DNA of 64,000 nt from Melioribacteraceae bacterium (GTDB taxonomy: Bacteria > Bacteroidota > Ignavibacteria > Ignavibacteriales > Melioribacteraceae), in the NCBI GenBank assembly GCA_019638015.1, contig JAHBUP010000001.1, forward strand, positions 2,326,424 through 2,390,423, given 5' to 3'. A program made the translations under genes and the position numbers. Below, piece by piece: positions 18,914 to 27,720 of the stretch (position 1 is its first letter; each line of letters begins with the position of its first letter). The notes under the pieces are model-generated. The model was given only the letters and a program-made list of their open reading frames with translations. It searched no databases and was not told the DNA's origin.

Positions 18914-20020
18914 TTATTTACCAAATAAAGTGATTAATTGTTTTTTCATCTTTTGATATGATTTGAAATAGTAATGAGATTGGATGGGTTGCTTCATTAT
19001 TTCATGAAATTTTTTTTCATTGATTCCAATTTTTTTGCAAAAGTAAATTATATCCTCATTAATATTATCTTTATCATAAGTTGTTTTTTTCAATTCCAAT
19101 AAAGCTTTTTCTCGTTGTATTTGACCTGAGCAAATTAGACTGGACAAATGCGCTTTGCGTTTGTCTATATTGAATTTGTTTGGTAAAATATATTTTTGAT
19201 AAAATTCTGTTATTTTGGATTCACAGTGTTTACCACCATAATCTCTCCAATTTAGCTCGTCAATAATTATTTTTTTTGCATTTTCTTTATTATAATCAAT
19301 TAGATCTAATATAGAAATATTTTTAGGCCCTTTTTTTGAAAAAAACAAATATTGTAAAAAGCTTAGTTTTGGAAAAGATTTCAATTTTACCATACTGTTA
19401 TTTTTCACAATATCTTTAATATTGAGATAATCCAATTTTGACCCATAATACCAACTTTGAGGCATTATTGATTCACTAGAATAATTTGAGCCAATCAAAA
19501 AATATTTAATACCTTTATCTCGAGCCACCTGATTAACTGACGCAAATATTGCGAAATCTGAGGTCAATTCAAGATCCACTACAGAAGACTTGAAAAAAGC
19601 TAATTGGATTTCTCTAAACTCCTCCCAGTCCAAAACAACAGTTATTAAATCGATACCAAGTTTATTAACTATATTGTCAATATTCATAATAGCTAACTCA
19701 GAGTTCCAACCGTTATCTAAATGAACAGCCAAGGGTCTTAAACCAATTTTTTTTACAACTAGGTACGATAAATAACTACTATCCACACCACCGCTTAATC
19801 CAATTATACAGTCGTAGTCTTTATTTTTCCCATCCAATTTTATTTTGTTTATTATTTCATCAAGTTTTCTTTCCTTAATTTCCGGATCAATAAAATAAAT
19901 TTCATTTAATCTTTTAATAGTATTAGTACAATGATTACAAAATCCATTTTCATCAAAAACAATATCCGGATCTGTGGTATCCATAACGCATCTTTTGCAT
20001 ATTTGGTATTCTCTCTGCAT
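18914..20020 (-). CDS. wbpG: N-acetyl sugar amidotransferase (WbpG/PseA-like)
   Basis: A 368-residue ATP-dependent amidotransferase. An N-terminal cysteine cluster (C8, C11, C27, C30 in CKRCVMDTT and GFCNHC) suggests a bound metal; the PP-loop GLSGGVDSSYLSYL is at about residues 73-86. In Pseudomonas aeruginosa O5 WbpG, and in Campylobacter PseA, this family converts an acetamido to an acetamidino group. The next two genes are HisF- and HisH-like, the partners expected to deliver ammonia. Found in the same order, spaced 6 bases from hisF. Confidence 0.93.
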   Translation of the reverse strand: MQREYQICKRCVMDTTDPDIVFDENGFCNHCTNTIKRLNEIYFIDPEIKERKLDEIINKIKLDGKNKDYDCIIGLSGGVDSSYLSYLVVKKIGLRPLAVHLDNGWNSELAIMNIDNIVNKLGIDLITVVLDWEEFREIQLAFFKSSVVDLELTSDFAIFASVNQVARDKGIKYFLIGSNYSSESIMPQSWYYGSKLDYLNIKDIVKNNSMVKLKSFPKLSFLQYLFFSKKGPKNISILDLIDYNKENAKKIIIDELNWRDYGGKHCESKITEFYQKYILPNKFNIDKRKAHLSSLICSGQIQREKALLELKKTTYDKDNINEDIIYFCKKIGINEKKFHEIMKQPIQSHYYFKSYQKMKKQLITLFGK

Positions 20021-20026
20021 TGCTCC

Positions 20027-20785
20027 TCAATTCAATAAATGTTCTAATTCTTTGTATTTTGGATAACTAATTAATACAGCTCTATATATTCCTTGGAATA
20101 CAAACATTGCGCCTGCAGAAACCGAATCAGCCCCGGCTTTTATTGCTTCTGCAAAGTGCACTACTTTTCCTGCACCTCCGCTTACAATAATTGGGACATC
20201 TGTTATTCTCGAGTAATAATCTATTAACTCTAAATCATAGCCTAACATTGTTCCATCTCTATCAATATTATTTAAGTAAACTTCACCACAACCATTATTA
20301 ACGCATTTAATGATATGGTCTTTAATCAATATTTTCTTCTTCTCTTTTCCAGAATTTGAATATAGACGGTATTTACCAAAGAAATCTTTTTTAATATCAA
20401 CTGCTAAAACAATGCTTTGATTTCCATAAATCTCAGCAGACTTTGAAATTAAATTATAATTATAAAATGCGGCAGAATTTATTATTACTTTTTCAATACC
20501 AAGCTTAAACAATCTTTCTATTTGTGATAAATTATTAATCCCTCCACCATATCCAATGGGCATAAATGCTTCAGAAACTATTTCTTCAATTTTCTTATAA
20601 TTTGGCTCTCTCTTGTCATTAGTCGCTGTAATATCAAGCAGGATTAATTCATCAACCTCTTTGTCATTAAATATTTTTACTGCGTTTATAGGGTCACCAA
20701 TATAAACCGGATTTTTAAATTTTGTGGTTTTTACAAGTCCGTTATTTTTTAATAATAAGGTAGGAATAACACGATGCCTTAGCAC
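20027..20785 (-). CDS. hisF: HisF-like ammonia-channel subunit (HisF2)
   Basis: A 252-residue TIM barrel of the HisF family. Counting from the start, the position equal to catalytic Asp11 of canonical HisF is Leu11 (IPTLLLKNNG), whereas Asp130 is kept (VLAVDIKKD). Phosphate-binding loops GYGGGI and SGGAGK are intact. Loss of Asp11 argues against imidazole glycerol phosphate synthesis and for a role as the ammonia conduit to WbpG in acetamidino-sugar formation. It lies between WbpG-like and HisH genes, with a 1-base overlap to hisH. No other his genes are in the window. Confidence 0.92.
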   Translation of the reverse strand: MLRHRVIPTLLLKNNGLVKTTKFKNPVYIGDPINAVKIFNDKEVDELILLDITATNDKREPNYKKIEEIVSEAFMPIGYGGGINNLSQIERLFKLGIEKVIINSAAFYNYNLISKSAEIYGNQSIVLAVDIKKDFFGKYRLYSNSGKEKKKILIKDHIIKCVNNGCGEVYLNNIDRDGTMLGYDLELIDYYSRITDVPIIVSGGAGKVVHFAEAIKAGADSVSAGAMFVFQGIYRAVLISYPKYKELEHLLN

Positions 20786-21405
20786 TATAAATTCTCAATA
20801 AAATTCTGAAGTAATTTCATCCCAAATTTGTGACTTTTTTCGGGGTGAAATTGTACCCCGAAAATATTTTCCTTAGCAAACGAGGATACAAAATCGTATC
20901 CATAAAATGTCTTGGTCAGTATATCCGCCTCATTTTTACAAACGAAATGATAAGAATGCACAAAATAGAAGCGTGATTCTTCATCTAAGTTCTTTAACAA
21001 CGTGCTTTCTTTTTTGGGTTGAATTAAGTTCCACCCCATATGTGGTATTTTAAACTTATTATATTCCCCAAACGAAAATCTCTTCACTTCACCATCTATA
21101 AAACCAAGACCTGACTTATTACCCTCTTCACTCTTATCTGCCATTAATTGCATGCCCAAACATATACCTAATAATGGAGTTTTCTCTTCCATAACTTTTT
21201 TATTTATTACATCAATAAAATTAAGTTTCTCTAAATTTTGCATCGCATGATCAAATGATCCAACTCCTGGCAAAATTATTTTTTCAGCATCCTTTATTTT
21301 TTCAATAGCATCGGTAATTTCAACTTTATAACCAATTTTTTTAATCATATTGGCAATTGAGCCAATATTTCCCATACCAAAATTGACAATTATAGTTTTA
21401 CTCAT
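20785..21405 (-). CDS. hisH: HisH-like glutamine amidotransferase (HisH2)
   Basis: A 206-residue class I glutaminase. The catalytic triad is intact: Cys82 (LLGICLGMQL) with His187 and Glu189 (GVQFHPEKS). The oxyanion motif GVGSFDHAM is present. The glutaminase releases ammonia from glutamine, and in this context feeds the HisF-like barrel and the WbpG-like enzyme. It is a stand-alone paralogue unlikely to serve histidine biosynthesis. Overlaps the following gene by 8 bases. Confidence 0.93.
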   Translation of the reverse strand: MSKTIIVNFGMGNIGSIANMIKKIGYKVEITDAIEKIKDAEKIILPGVGSFDHAMQNLEKLNFIDVINKKVMEEKTPLLGICLGMQLMADKSEEGNKSGLGFIDGEVKRFSFGEYNKFKIPHMGWNLIQPKKESTLLKNLDEESRFYFVHSYHFVCKNEADILTKTFYGYDFVSSFAKENIFGVQFHPEKSHKFGMKLLQNFIENL

Positions 21406-22534
21406 ATTCTTTCATGAAAAAATCCATCCAATTTTTACTCACTGTCTCCCATGAACTGAATCTATAGATTTTCTCCCTATTATTCACGACTATTTTAAGA
21501 TCCTTAAAATTCTTTAGAATGGAAATTAGAGTTAAATTTAAATTAGATAATTCTGAACTCCAAAATTTTATATTTAGTTTCTTATATACTTGATAAGGTA
21601 ACCAATCACCAAGAATTACTAATGAATTTGCGAAAAGTTGTTCCTGTACCGTAGAAGAAAAAGCATCTGTATCTTGCATAAAGATTGCTACATCTGTAAT
21701 TAATTTAATTTCGCATAAATCTTCTACATCTAGAAAATGGTCAATTATAATATAATCATTTGTAACTGTACTAATTAGTTTACGAATCTTTTCATTATAA
21801 GCCTTACATTCTTTCCTATAGGTCATTGGAATAATGAAAAAACAATTTTCGATTATATTTTTTTCAAGACTCTTCAGTTCATCAATAATTTTAACATGGT
21901 TTTGCTTGCTTGAAGCGTTACTACCAATCATAACAGATATCTTTTGTTGAGGGATCGCATGTTTTTTTCTAATATTTTCTAGTTTTGTGTTAGCTACAAT
22001 CTTTCTCATCAAATCTAATTTTTCAATTCCAAATCTTAAATCATACGTTTCCATTTTCTCAATATTATAATACTCCAATATATCTTTAATAAAATCTGGA
22101 TTTCCAACAACAAAGTCGGCTGATTTATAAACTCTCTCCAGTGCCAACTTTTCTTTTAAATTAGCTCTATAAAAATCACTCCCCCATGGACTTAGTACTA
22201 AATATTTACCTTTCTTTTTTATACTTGTGAATAAGTATCGATACATATTAGTTATATTATGAATATTTATATAATCATAATAATTATCTTTTATTTTATA
22301 TAATATAATTTTTATGAATATTATTTTAATGTACAATTTAATACGAGGTATCTTTAATAATATTTTAACAATTTTAGGGGTTATTGACAATTTTTTGTTC
22401 GAATGTAAAGAGTAGAATATAAACTCATCCACATCAAGAACGTCAAATTTAAGATCATTGCTCGGAACATTACTAATGAATTCTTCTAAGAAAGGCCAAC
22501 CATTTTTTACTCCAGCAACTAATAAAATTTGCAT
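21398..22534 (-). CDS. Putative GT-B glycosyltransferase
   Basis: A 378-residue protein with features of a GT-B glycosyltransferase: SPWGSDFYRANLKEK in the N-domain, MIGSNASSKQNHVKIIDEL and FFIIPMTYRKE at the start of the C-domain, and DVAIFMQDTDAFSSTVQEQLFANSLVILGDW near the donor site, which resembles WecF-type Fuc4NAc transferases. I do not recognise it firmly. It begins MQILLVAGVKNGWPFLEEFI. Position between the amidino-sugar genes and the formyltransferase suggests it transfers one of the modified sugars. Confidence 0.65.
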   Translation of the reverse strand: MQILLVAGVKNGWPFLEEFISNVPSNDLKFDVLDVDEFIFYSLHSNKKLSITPKIVKILLKIPRIKLYIKIIFIKIILYKIKDNYYDYINIHNITNMYRYLFTSIKKKGKYLVLSPWGSDFYRANLKEKLALERVYKSADFVVGNPDFIKDILEYYNIEKMETYDLRFGIEKLDLMRKIVANTKLENIRKKHAIPQQKISVMIGSNASSKQNHVKIIDELKSLEKNIIENCFFIIPMTYRKECKAYNEKIRKLISTVTNDYIIIDHFLDVEDLCEIKLITDVAIFMQDTDAFSSTVQEQLFANSLVILGDWLPYQVYKKLNIKFWSSELSNLNLTLISILKNFKDLKIVVNNREKIYRFSSWETVSKNWMDFFMKEYE

Positions 22535-22545
22535 TGAATAGTTTT

Positions 22546-23193
22546 TTAATCCTCGAGTAATAATTTTGGATTGTATGGTAAACTTCCGTAATCTGCACCC
22601 TTGAAAAAATAGCGATTACCATTGTTTTGAATTTCATAATTGCATAGCTTTTGAATCATATCCAAGAAAAATAATCTTGAACAATGATAAAATCGATCCT
22701 TAAACGACTCAATGGATTCATCAATCATTTTTGACAATACAAATTGACCAAGAATTGGCCCACCGTCGACCTGATCATCTACCATATGAAAAGTAGCTCC
22801 AGTAAAAAGTATATCACTATTAAAACTCGCTTCGATTGCACCAAAGCCTTTAAATAGGGGTAGCAAAGAGAGGTGCATATTGAATACTTTATTGGGCATA
22901 AAAGAGAGCAATGTTGGCCCCACAAGTCTATTATAATTGAGAACTAAATAATCAACTTTATTATTTTTCAATTCAGATATTATTTTTTGCTCAAATTCTG
23001 TTTTAGTATTAAACGTTTTAAAATTTATCAATCTAGTATTTACATCCTGTTGTTTTGAAAAAAAAGAAAAGGCCTCACATTCTCGATCAGTTAATACTAA
23101 TGCTAAGTCAAAATTCTTTAGTATATTTTTTCTTTTATAAACGAATTTAACAAAACCACCATTTCCGCTTAATAAAAACGCAATTTTTTTCAC
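22546..23193 (-). CDS. PurN-like N-formyltransferase
   Basis: A 215-residue formyl-tetrahydrofolate-dependent transferase fold. The catalytic set is in place: Asn105 and His107 (FNMHLSLLP) and Asp140, three residues before the conserved DGGP (VDDQVDGGPIL). It is diverged from the purine enzyme PurN and sits among sugar genes, so N-formylation of a 4-amino or 3-amino deoxysugar is more likely; that substrate is inferred from the LegB-like and DegT genes nearby. It is followed immediately by a methyltransferase gene. Confidence 0.83.
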   Translation of the reverse strand: MKKIAFLLSGNGGFVKFVYKRKNILKNFDLALVLTDRECEAFSFFSKQQDVNTRLINFKTFNTKTEFEQKIISELKNNKVDYLVLNYNRLVGPTLLSFMPNKVFNMHLSLLPLFKGFGAIEASFNSDILFTGATFHMVDDQVDGGPILGQFVLSKMIDESIESFKDRFYHCSRLFFLDMIQKLCNYEIQNNGNRYFFKGADYGSLPYNPKLLLED

Positions 23194-23814
23194 TTATTTC
23201 CTAACCAAGATTGTGAATTCATATAAATCATAATCATGGACTAATGTTACAAATCTGGAAAATTTTGTTTTACAATAATCGAAAAAAAACAAAGGGTCAC
23301 CATAAAATAAATGATCTTGAAGAAATTCCATATCTGAATATTTTGTTTTCATATTGAAAGCGAATCCTTTTATGCTATTTTCATTAATTTTCTTTAATTC
23401 ATTAATAGTGTAATTAAGCCATAATGCTTCATTTAAATCCATCTTAACATTAAAAACACCATTGACAATTGAGTAATCAGCAGGTAGAATTTTATTGGAG
23501 TTATGAAAAATAACATTAGTTTTGTGCTTCCACTTTTTTCTAGCAGCTATTATCATTTTTTTGCTTATATCAAAGCCTGAATAATAATAATCATATTTAC
23601 GCTTATTCAAGTATGAAATCAAAGCTCCATAACCACAACCATAATCGTTTATAGAAAATTTATGATTCTTTATAACTTTTAATAATTGGTTTATCCGAAG
23701 ATCCTGTGACTCTTTACCATTCCAATTTACACCTTCGGGGACTGCTCCAAATTCTTCAATATAGGAAGTGTAATAAATATCAACCTTTTTTAGAATCAAA
23801 TCAATTGATTTCAT
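23194..23814 (-). CDS. SAM-dependent methyltransferase
   Basis: A 206-residue class I methyltransferase. Motif I is INDYGCGYGALISYL (residues about 55-70) with the acidic motif II in YYSGFDISKKMI. The expected motif IV aromatic stretch is FNVKMDLNEALWLNYTI, and FNMKTKYSDME lies after it. Substrate unknown; a sugar methylation is plausible from context. It overlaps the FemAB-like gene by 4 bases and abuts the formyltransferase. Confidence 0.8.
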   Translation of the reverse strand: MKSIDLILKKVDIYYTSYIEEFGAVPEGVNWNGKESQDLRINQLLKVIKNHKFSINDYGCGYGALISYLNKRKYDYYYSGFDISKKMIIAARKKWKHKTNVIFHNSNKILPADYSIVNGVFNVKMDLNEALWLNYTINELKKINENSIKGFAFNMKTKYSDMEFLQDHLFYGDPLFFFDYCKTKFSRFVTLVHDYDLYEFTILVRK

Positions 23815-24896
23815 GTCTCAAACCTATATTTATCAATAAAACTATCATATTTATGCACTAAATCAGGATATAGTTTACGCCAGTTGTTACAAATTTCTTC
23901 GTACTTTGATTGATCAAATACTCTTTTGCCTAAAAAGAATTTTTCTGTAATATTAGAGTAATTGTTTTTAAATTGTAATAAACGATCTGTACTAGATTCT
24001 GATATTCCTCCACCCAATAAACATCTATTTACTCCTATCTCCTTAAGCTTAATAAAAGCTCGATGGAAAAGATATTTATTGATTAAGCTTGATTCAGATA
24101 CATTAATGTCTCTTGCTCCGTGATGATAAAAACCCATTTTTTCATCATGTAAAAAAATTAAACCTGCAATCATTTTTGAACCTTCCATGATATAGATTAA
24201 AAACCCGTCATTTTCTATTAATTTATGTAGTTTTCTAAAATATTCATCATTGAATTTATAATAGTCTGATGCTCCAATAACGCTCATGTGTTTTTTATAC
24301 AAATCACAAAATTTTATAAAAATATCTAAATTACAGGATGTAATTTCAACCACACTAGAAAAAACACTTGCAGACTTAATATATTCTTGCATTCTCTTTT
24401 TATATCCATTCAGAATATCATTTTTTGATCGATTGAGGTCAATATATATATAATCCTTAAGTGGAATAGGTCCCACTTTTTCATACCCAATAAAAAATCT
24501 GTGATTTTTTAAATGAGGGTTAAATCTAATCAATTCCGCTATTATATTTGATTCCAAACAATATAATTTGAATTCCTCGTAGGCCATTTTAAAGAAATTT
24601 TCATTATTTGTATTTGTAACTGGGCCAGTATATCCAAAAACAGAACTGATGTCATAAACTCGGCTCTTAATAATTCTACCATAATATTTTTCGGGGATCA
24701 CCTTCTTAAAGTAAGGATAAAAAAAGAGTCTATCATCTTCCTCGACTATGAATGCTTCATAATCATTTGTTTCCTTATTAGAAAAGAGTTGATGATATCT
24801 ATTAGTAAAATGTAGATCGATTTTTCTATCTAGAGCTCTTCTTAAGTACCCATCCCATTCAATATGATTTTTTGATTGAATAATTTTTCTAATCAT
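23811..24896 (-). CDS. FemAB/GNAT-like acyltransferase
   Basis: A 361-residue protein with a double GNAT fold of the FemAB or Acetyltransf_6 kind: an N-terminal FYPYFKKVIPEKYYG, a middle YIDLNRSKNDILNGYKKRM, and a C-terminal YIMEGSKMIAGLIFLHDEKMGFYHHGA, which is the acceptor-site signature. Such enzymes attach acyl or aminoacyl groups, in some loci to a sugar amine. A role in acylating the 4-amino sugar made by the next two genes is inference. No membrane segment or signal is visible. Confidence 0.75.
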   Translation of the reverse strand: MIRKIIQSKNHIEWDGYLRRALDRKIDLHFTNRYHQLFSNKETNDYEAFIVEEDDRLFFYPYFKKVIPEKYYGRIIKSRVYDISSVFGYTGPVTNTNNENFFKMAYEEFKLYCLESNIIAELIRFNPHLKNHRFFIGYEKVGPIPLKDYIYIDLNRSKNDILNGYKKRMQEYIKSASVFSSVVEITSCNLDIFIKFCDLYKKHMSVIGASDYYKFNDEYFRKLHKLIENDGFLIYIMEGSKMIAGLIFLHDEKMGFYHHGARDINVSESSLINKYLFHRAFIKLKEIGVNRCLLGGGISESSTDRLLQFKNNYSNITEKFFLGKRVFDQSKYEEICNNWRKLYPDLVHKYDSFIDKYRFET

Positions 24897-26029
24897 AATC
24901 CTTTAATAACTTTTATTAGAATATTATTTATGTAATTTACTTTATTTTGAGTTAGACATGAATACATTGGTAAGGTAATCAAGTTATTTGAAACATATTC
25001 AGAATGTGGTAAGACAGATGAAAATGCTTTATAGATTGAAAACTTATGAACAGCAGGATAATGAATACTAGTTTGAATTCCCGCTTCTGCCAACTTATTA
25101 CGAACAAAGTTCCGTTTTTCAGAAGTGGAATTTTTTAATACGACCGGGAAAATATAATTTGAAGAAAAATCAAAATAATCCTTAAATGGAATAATTACAT
25201 CTTCAAAATCAGATAATTTTTCTATATACCATTTTCTAACTTGGGCTCTTTTTTTTAGGTCATCCTCAAGTTTATCAAGCTGCACAATACCAATTGAAGC
25301 TCTTATATCATCCATCCGATAATTATAACCAAGTTCAACAACATCATAACTTGTAGAATGACCTTTAGCTCGTTCATACGATAAAGAAGTCATTCCGTGA
25401 GAGCGGAGCAGTTTTGCTCTCTCACATAAATCATCATTATTTGTAACAAGCATACCCCCTTCACCGGTACTTATATTTTTATTAGAGAAAAAACTGAAGC
25501 AGCCGATGTCACCAATAGTACCTAGTTTGTTTCCTTTATATTCCGCTAAGGGTCCGTGGCAAGCATCCTCAATGATTTTAAGATTATTTTTTCTTGCAAT
25601 GTCTTGTATTGAATCCATATCACAAGCAAAACCGCCATAGTGCATCACAATAATCGCTTTAGTTTTTGGTGTTAATTTCTTTTTAATATCAAAGGGGTCA
25701 ATGGTTAAGTCATCATAACTTTTTATATCTGCAAAAATCGGGATTGCATTTACATACCTGATAGCATTCACAGTAGCCACAAAAGTTAAAGACGGACAAA
25801 TTACTTCATCACCTGCATCAATACCAGCTAATTGCATTGCAAGATGAAGTGAAACGGTGCAATTTGATAAAGCGACTGCGTTTTTCACCTTAAGCATTGA
25901 AGCAAATTTATTCTCAAAATCCGTTGTTTTCGGTCCGGTTGATATCCATTTACTTTTAAGGACTGCAATAACAGATTTTTCTTCTGCCTCGTCAAAATTC
26001 AAATCAAAAAGCGGAATTTTAAATTCCAT
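24893..26029 (-). CDS. DegT/DnrJ/EryC1 sugar aminotransferase (LegC/PglE-like)
   Basis: A 378-residue PLP aminotransferase with IEDACHGPLAEYKG and the internal-aldimine Lys184 (FSFFSNKNISTGEGG). It is spaced 6 bases from the LegB-like 4,6-dehydratase, the usual partner that makes a 4-keto-6-deoxy nucleotide sugar. The likely product is a UDP-4-amino-4,6-dideoxy sugar. Its start overlaps the FemAB-like gene at the other end by 4 bases. Confidence 0.87.
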   Translation of the reverse strand: MEFKIPLFDLNFDEAEEKSVIAVLKSKWISTGPKTTDFENKFASMLKVKNAVALSNCTVSLHLAMQLAGIDAGDEVICPSLTFVATVNAIRYVNAIPIFADIKSYDDLTIDPFDIKKKLTPKTKAIIVMHYGGFACDMDSIQDIARKNNLKIIEDACHGPLAEYKGNKLGTIGDIGCFSFFSNKNISTGEGGMLVTNNDDLCERAKLLRSHGMTSLSYERAKGHSTSYDVVELGYNYRMDDIRASIGIVQLDKLEDDLKKRAQVRKWYIEKLSDFEDVIIPFKDYFDFSSNYIFPVVLKNSTSEKRNFVRNKLAEAGIQTSIHYPAVHKFSIYKAFSSVLPHSEYVSNNLITLPMYSCLTQNKVNYINNILIKVIKGL

Positions 26030-26035
26030 AAAGAC

Positions 26036-27022
26036 CTACATATTATAGATATCAGATTTGTATTTTAGTAAATTAGTTATTTTATCGAACCAATCAATGG
26101 TATTTTGCAATCCGGATTCTAAAGAATACTGCTGCTTCCAATTTGTTAATTTCATTAATTTTTCATTAGAACCTAAAAGTCTTTCAACTTCACTATTTTT
26201 TGGTCGAACTCTATCTTCATCTATTTTTATTTCACAATTTTTATTCATCAATTTCAAAATTAACTTAGAAAGTTCTCCGATTGAAATTTCAGATTGAGTT
26301 GCAATATTAATTTCTTCACCAATGGTTTTATCGCTTTTGTAAATCTCAATAAATCCGGCGACAGTATCTTTTACGAAAAGAAGGTCTCTTGTCGGATTTA
26401 AATCACCAAGTTTAATTTCTTCATTTCCATTAAGAACTTGAGTAATAATCGTTGGAATTACAGCTCTGGCAGATTGACGCGGCCCAAATGTATTAAAAGG
26501 TCTCACAATTGTTACAGGCAAATTAAAAGAGCGATAGAAAGATTCCGCTATTCTATCTGACCCAATTTTCGTGGCGCTGTAAGGTGACTGCCCTTGAAAT
26601 GGATGCTCCTCAGTAATTGGTACAAATTTCGCAGTTCCGTAAACTTCAGAAGTTGAAGTAATTAAAATTCTTTCTGTTTTTAACTTTTTTGCAGCCTGTA
26701 ATACATTCAACGTACCTTTAATATTTGTATCTACATAACTCTCGGGTGAATGATAACTGAATGGTATTCCTATCAATGCAGCAAGATGAAAGACTACCTC
26801 AACATCTTTCATAGCTTCATACACACCATTGGAATCACGAATATCACCCGAAAAAATTTCTATATTATCTTTAATGCGTTTATCAAATGTATCAATCCAA
26901 CCCCACGTATTAAAAGAATTATAGTAAACAAACGCTTTTACATCATACTCTAATTCAAATAATCGTTCAACAAGGTGACTACCGATAAATCCGTCTGCAC
27001 CAGTTACTAAAACTTTTTTCAT
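26036..27022 (-). CDS. NAD-dependent 4,6-dehydratase, LegB-like (extended SDR)
   Basis: A 328-residue extended SDR. It has the GADGFIGSHLVERLFELEYD Rossmann entry, an FVYYNSFNTWGWID segment that is characteristic of LegB-type UDP-GlcNAc 4,6-dehydratases, SPYSATK with Tyr148 and Lys152, and the PFNTFGPRQSARAVIP active-site strand. It would give UDP-2-acetamido-2,6-dideoxy-hexos-4-ulose. The legionaminic-acid genes LegI, LegF and LegG are absent here, so the sugar probably ends as a 4-amino derivative. Overlaps the nucleotidyltransferase by 4 bases. Confidence 0.87.
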   Translation of the reverse strand: MKKVLVTGADGFIGSHLVERLFELEYDVKAFVYYNSFNTWGWIDTFDKRIKDNIEIFSGDIRDSNGVYEAMKDVEVVFHLAALIGIPFSYHSPESYVDTNIKGTLNVLQAAKKLKTERILITSTSEVYGTAKFVPITEEHPFQGQSPYSATKIGSDRIAESFYRSFNLPVTIVRPFNTFGPRQSARAVIPTIITQVLNGNEEIKLGDLNPTRDLLFVKDTVAGFIEIYKSDKTIGEEINIATQSEISIGELSKLILKLMNKNCEIKIDEDRVRPKNSEVERLLGSNEKLMKLTNWKQQYSLESGLQNTIDWFDKITNLLKYKSDIYNM

Positions 27023-27720
27023 TTACTGTTCTCAAAGTGTTCTTTATAAATTTCTTGTGCCTTTTCATAATCGCCAACTTGCCCAATATCAAGCCAATAA
27101 TCTTTTATTTCAAATTTTGCTATCGGCATTTTATCGTCAAGCATTTGATGGATTAAACTATCCATACCGAAATAAATGTCATCTGGAATTGATTCAAAGA
27201 TACCCGGTTTTAGAATATAAATACCTGCAAGAATATTATGTATAATGTCCGGTTTTTCTTCAATATCTGTAACAAAATCTCCCTCAAAAAAAACATTACC
27301 AAAAGCAAATGGCATGATATATTTTTTAATACCGATGGTTAGTAAGGATTCGTTCTCATTTGCAAAATCGTACATATGCTTAAAATTGAGTAAAGTCAAA
27401 ATATCACCGTTCATCATTAAGAATGGTTCATTCAACTCTTTTTTTAATAGTGTTAATGGACCAACCGTACCAAGGGGTTTTTCCTCTTTACTTATTTTTA
27501 GCTTAACTCCGTAACGAGAACCGTCTCCGAAAAAGTTTTCGATATACTCAGATTTATAATTAGTAGCTAAAAATATTTCATCGAACCCGCTTTGTTTAAG
27601 GTGTTCTATTTGTATTTCAAGAACAGATTTTTCTCCGATTGGTAAAAGAGGTTTAGGAATTATTTCTGTAAATGGTCGTAGTCTTGTGCCGAGACCACCA
27701 GCGAGTATAACTGCTTTCAT
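27019..27720 (-). CDS. Sugar-phosphate nucleotidyltransferase
   Basis: A 233-residue NTP transferase with the signature MKAVILAGGLGTRLRPFTEI and IPKPLLPIGEKS, then MMNGDILTLLNF for the metal-binding Asp, and KDYWLDIGQVGDYEKA near the C-terminus. It activates a sugar-1-phosphate with UTP, GTP, CTP or dTTP; the base cannot be told from the sequence. Shorter than RmlA (about 290 residues), it is like the compact GCD1/mannose-type enzymes. ATGA overlaps with both neighbours. Confidence 0.88.
   Translation of the reverse strand: MKAVILAGGLGTRLRPFTEIIPKPLLPIGEKSVLEIQIEHLKQSGFDEIFLATNYKSEYIENFFGDGSRYGVKLKISKEEKPLGTVGPLTLLKKELNEPFLMMNGDILTLLNFKHMYDFANENESLLTIGIKKYIMPFAFGNVFFEGDFVTDIEEKPDIIHNILAGIYILKPGIFESIPDDIYFGMDSLIHQMLDDKMPIAKFEIKDYWLDIGQVGDYEKAQEIYKEHFENSK

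Noticed and set aside
20027..21405. Histidine biosynthesis operon
   Set aside because: Only HisH and HisF paralogues occur, next to WbpG; Asp11 is lost in HisF and no other his gene is visible.
24893..27720. Legionaminic acid pathway
   Set aside because: Only a LegB-like dehydratase, an aminotransferase and a generic nucleotidyltransferase are present; no sialic-acid synthase-like or 2-epimerase gene was seen.
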